Shown here in pieces: positions 5,758-7,171 of a stretch of 7,171 nt of DNA (positions are counted from its first letter, which is position 1; each line of letters opens with the position of its first letter). The notes beneath the pieces were generated by a model. That model was not told where the DNA came from, made no database searches, and worked only from the letters and a program-made list of their open reading frames with translations. This DNA is from an uncultured Eubacteriales bacterium (GTDB lineage Bacteria; Bacillota; Clostridia; Lachnospirales; Lachnospiraceae): assembly GCA_900321505.1 (NCBI GenBank), contig ONWK01000070.1, positions 1-7,171 on the forward strand, written 5' to 3'. The position numbers and the translations under genes are program-made.

Positions 5758-6351
5758 TTACTTGGAATACAACTCGACGATAAGCGTCTCGTTTACAGGT
5801 ACATCGATCTGCTCACGAAGCGGCTTCTCATTGATCTTTCCGGAAAGAGTCTCTGAGGAAGCTTCCATCCATGCCGGAACAGCAACACCACCGTTTGCCT
5901 CAACGATATCCTTGAATCTCTGAAGAGATTTGGACTTCTCCTTGATCTCGATGGTATCACCGGGCTCAACTCTGTATGAAGGGATATTTACGATCTTGCC
6001 GTTAACCAGTACATGACGGTGGCTTACAACCTGACGTGCCTCACGACGTGTGCGTGCAAATCCCATACGGAAAATGATATTATCCAGACGAAGCTCAAGC
6101 ATGGTCATAAGGTTTGTACCTACCAGACCGGGCATACGGCTTGCCTTCTCATAAAGATTACGGAAGGGCTTCTCCTGTACACCGTAAATGAACTTAGCCT
6201 TCTGCTTCTCACGAAGCTGCAGTCCGTACTCGGAAACCTTCCGGTTGGAACGTGTAGACTTTCTGTGAGATTTCTTATTTACACCAAGATATGCGGGTTC
6301 CAGCTCAAGAGAGCGGCACCTCTTCAGAATCGGCGTTCTGTTAATTGCCAT
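5758..6351 (-). CDS. rpsD: 30S ribosomal protein S4
   Basis: S4 is a primary 16S rRNA-binding protein that starts assembly of the 30S body, and in many bacteria it also acts as a translational repressor. The 197-residue product opens MAINRTPILKRCRSLELEPA and continues with VSEYGLQLREKQKAKFIYG (39-57). The S4 RNA-binding domain spans about 85-148 (MLELRLDNIIFRMGFARTRR, then HVLVNGKIVNIPSYRVEPGD). It ends with the family-typical PVNETLIVELYSK. Only one cysteine is present, in the N-terminus, so this is the zinc-free form. The start at 6351 is preceded by AGGAGG. That site lies just after the rpsK stop, so the two genes are only 18 bases apart. Confidence 0.99.
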   Translation of the reverse strand: MAINRTPILKRCRSLELEPAYLGVNKKSHRKSTRSNRKVSEYGLQLREKQKAKFIYGVQEKPFRNLYEKASRMPGLVGTNLMTMLELRLDNIIFRMGFARTRREARQVVSHRHVLVNGKIVNIPSYRVEPGDTIEIKEKSKSLQRFKDIVEANGGVAVPAWMEASSETLSGKINEKPLREQIDVPVNETLIVELYSK

Positions 6352-6369
6352 CGTTTTTATCCTCCTAAA

Positions 6370-6765
6370 TCAGACTCTTCTTCTCTTGGGCGGGCGGCAT
6401 CCGTTATGGGGAACGGGTGTTACGTCCTTAATGGTAAGTACCTCAAGGCCCTGTGCAGCAAGTGCACGGATAGCAGCCTCACGTCCGGAACCCGGACCCT
6501 TAACCATTACATCCAGTGTCTTTAATCCATAGGGAGCAGCTGCCTTTGCAGCTGTCTCTGCTGCCATCTGTGCAGCATAGGGAGTAGACTTCTTGGAACC
6601 TCTGAAGCCAAGTCCGCCTGCGCTTGCCCAGGAAAGGGCATTACCCTCAGCGTCTGTAAGCGTAACGATCGTATTATTGAAAGAAGACTGGATATGTGCC
6701 TGTCCGTGCTCAACGACCTTACGATTACGCTTCTTTGCAACTTTCTTCGTAGACTTCTGTGCCAT
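6370..6765 (-). CDS. rpsK: 30S ribosomal protein S11
   Basis: S11 lies on the 30S platform, near the 16S 690/720 loops and the mRNA exit channel. The product has 131 residues, normal for the family. It has a basic N-terminus (MAQKSTKKVAKKRNRK), the HIQSSFNNTIVTLTD strand (24-38), GLGFRGSKKSTPYAAQ (51-66), VKGPGSGREAAIRAL (88-102) and the diagnostic C-terminus VTPVPHNGCRPPKRRRV (115-131). The start at 6765 follows GGAGGATAAAAATCG. Its ribosome binding site begins right after the rpsM stop, and the downstream rpsD follows after 18 bases, so the three genes form one unit. Confidence 0.99.
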   Translation of the reverse strand: MAQKSTKKVAKKRNRKVVEHGQAHIQSSFNNTIVTLTDAEGNALSWASAGGLGFRGSKKSTPYAAQMAAETAAKAAAPYGLKTLDVMVKGPGSGREAAIRALAAQGLEVLTIKDVTPVPHNGCRPPKRRRV

Positions 6766-6784
6766 CGATTTTTATCCTCCGATA

Positions 6785-7153
6785 TTACTTCTTTTTGTTT
6801 GCTACCGTCTTCTTCGGACCCTTCCTTGTACGGGCATTGTTCTTGGTGTTCTGACCACGAACCGGAAGTCCCTTTCTGTGACGGATACCACGATAACAAC
6901 CGATCTCCTGCAGACGCTTGATGTTAGGCGCAGTCTCACGACGAAGATCACCTTCGACGGTTACTGTCTCATTGATAACATCACTGATCCGGCGAACCTC
7001 ATCATCCGTCAGATCACGAACTCTTGTGTCCGGATTTACATCGGCGCTCTCAAGGATCTTCTTTGAGGTGGAAAGACCTATACCGTAAATGTAAGTCAGA
7101 CCGATCTCAATGCGCTTCTCTCTCGGTAAATCCACACCTGAAATACGAGCCAT
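6785..7153 (-). CDS. rpsM: 30S ribosomal protein S13
   Basis: S13 sits in the head of the 30S subunit, contacting the P-site tRNA through its C-terminal tail and the 50S through bridge B1. The 122-residue product is full length. It opens with MARISGVDLPREKRIEIGLT and has the helix-turn-helix region at 15-60. The signature GCYRGIRHRKGLPVRGQ lies at 85-101, followed by NTKNNARTRKG (102-112) and a lysine-rich tail. GGAGGT stands 8 bases before the ATG at 7153. It is the first gene of the operon seen here; the promoter lies beyond the window, where the usual Firmicutes order would place rpmJ and infA. Confidence 0.99.
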   Translation of the reverse strand: MARISGVDLPREKRIEIGLTYIYGIGLSTSKKILESADVNPDTRVRDLTDDEVRRISDVINETVTVEGDLRRETAPNIKRLQEIGCYRGIRHRKGLPVRGQNTKNNARTRKGPKKTVANKKK

Positions 7154-7171
7154 TTTTTTTACCTCCGATAT

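Noticed and set aside
6013..6525. Plus-strand open frame of 170 codons opposite rpsD and rpsK
   Set aside because: It is antisense to two highly conserved ribosomal protein genes and crosses their junction, so it is a shadow frame.

Overview
The window looks like chromosome from a low-to-mid GC Clostridia, most probably Lachnospiraceae (Clostridium cluster XIVa). This is inferred from the S4, S13 and RpoA protein sequences, an L17 with a large internal insertion, and the Firmicutes gene order rpsM-rpsK-rpsD-rpoA-rplQ-ecfA-ecfT-truA. Every gene I can support lies on the minus strand, so transcription runs from high to low coordinates.

Positions 7171 to 4044 hold the distal part of the large ribosomal protein/RNA polymerase alpha operon: rpsM (S13), rpsK (S11), rpsD (S4), rpoA and rplQ (L17). 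The first three genes are separated by only about 20 bases, and all five have a purine-rich ribosome binding site. The rpsD-rpoA gap carries a perfect 9-bp hairpin. The rpoA-rplQ gap is about 130 bases. A strong intrinsic terminator (3991-4022) follows rplQ.

Positions 3950 to 1367 hold an energy-coupling factor (ECF) transporter module with its own promoter (TTGAGG, 17 bases, extended TATAAT). The two ATPases, EcfA1 and EcfA2, are fused into one polypeptide with a charged linker, followed by the transmembrane coupling protein EcfT. No substrate-binding S component is present, as expected for a shared (group II) module. The fused ATPase stops just after the H-switch of its second half. The missing C-terminal strand/helix region appears to continue in the -1 frame up to 3 bases before ecfT, so a one-base frameshift is likely.

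Positions 1355 to 513 encode an unrecognised 280-residue membrane protein inserted between ecfT and truA. Positions 446 to 1 are the 5' part of truA (tRNA pseudouridine synthase I), cut by the window edge.

Most of the window is ordinary housekeeping DNA. The points worth attention are the EcfA1-EcfA2 fusion, its probable C-terminal frameshift and altered D-loop, the extra membrane protein, the L17 insertion and the rpsD-rpoA hairpin. I see no phage, IS, CRISPR, tRNA or rRNA genes.
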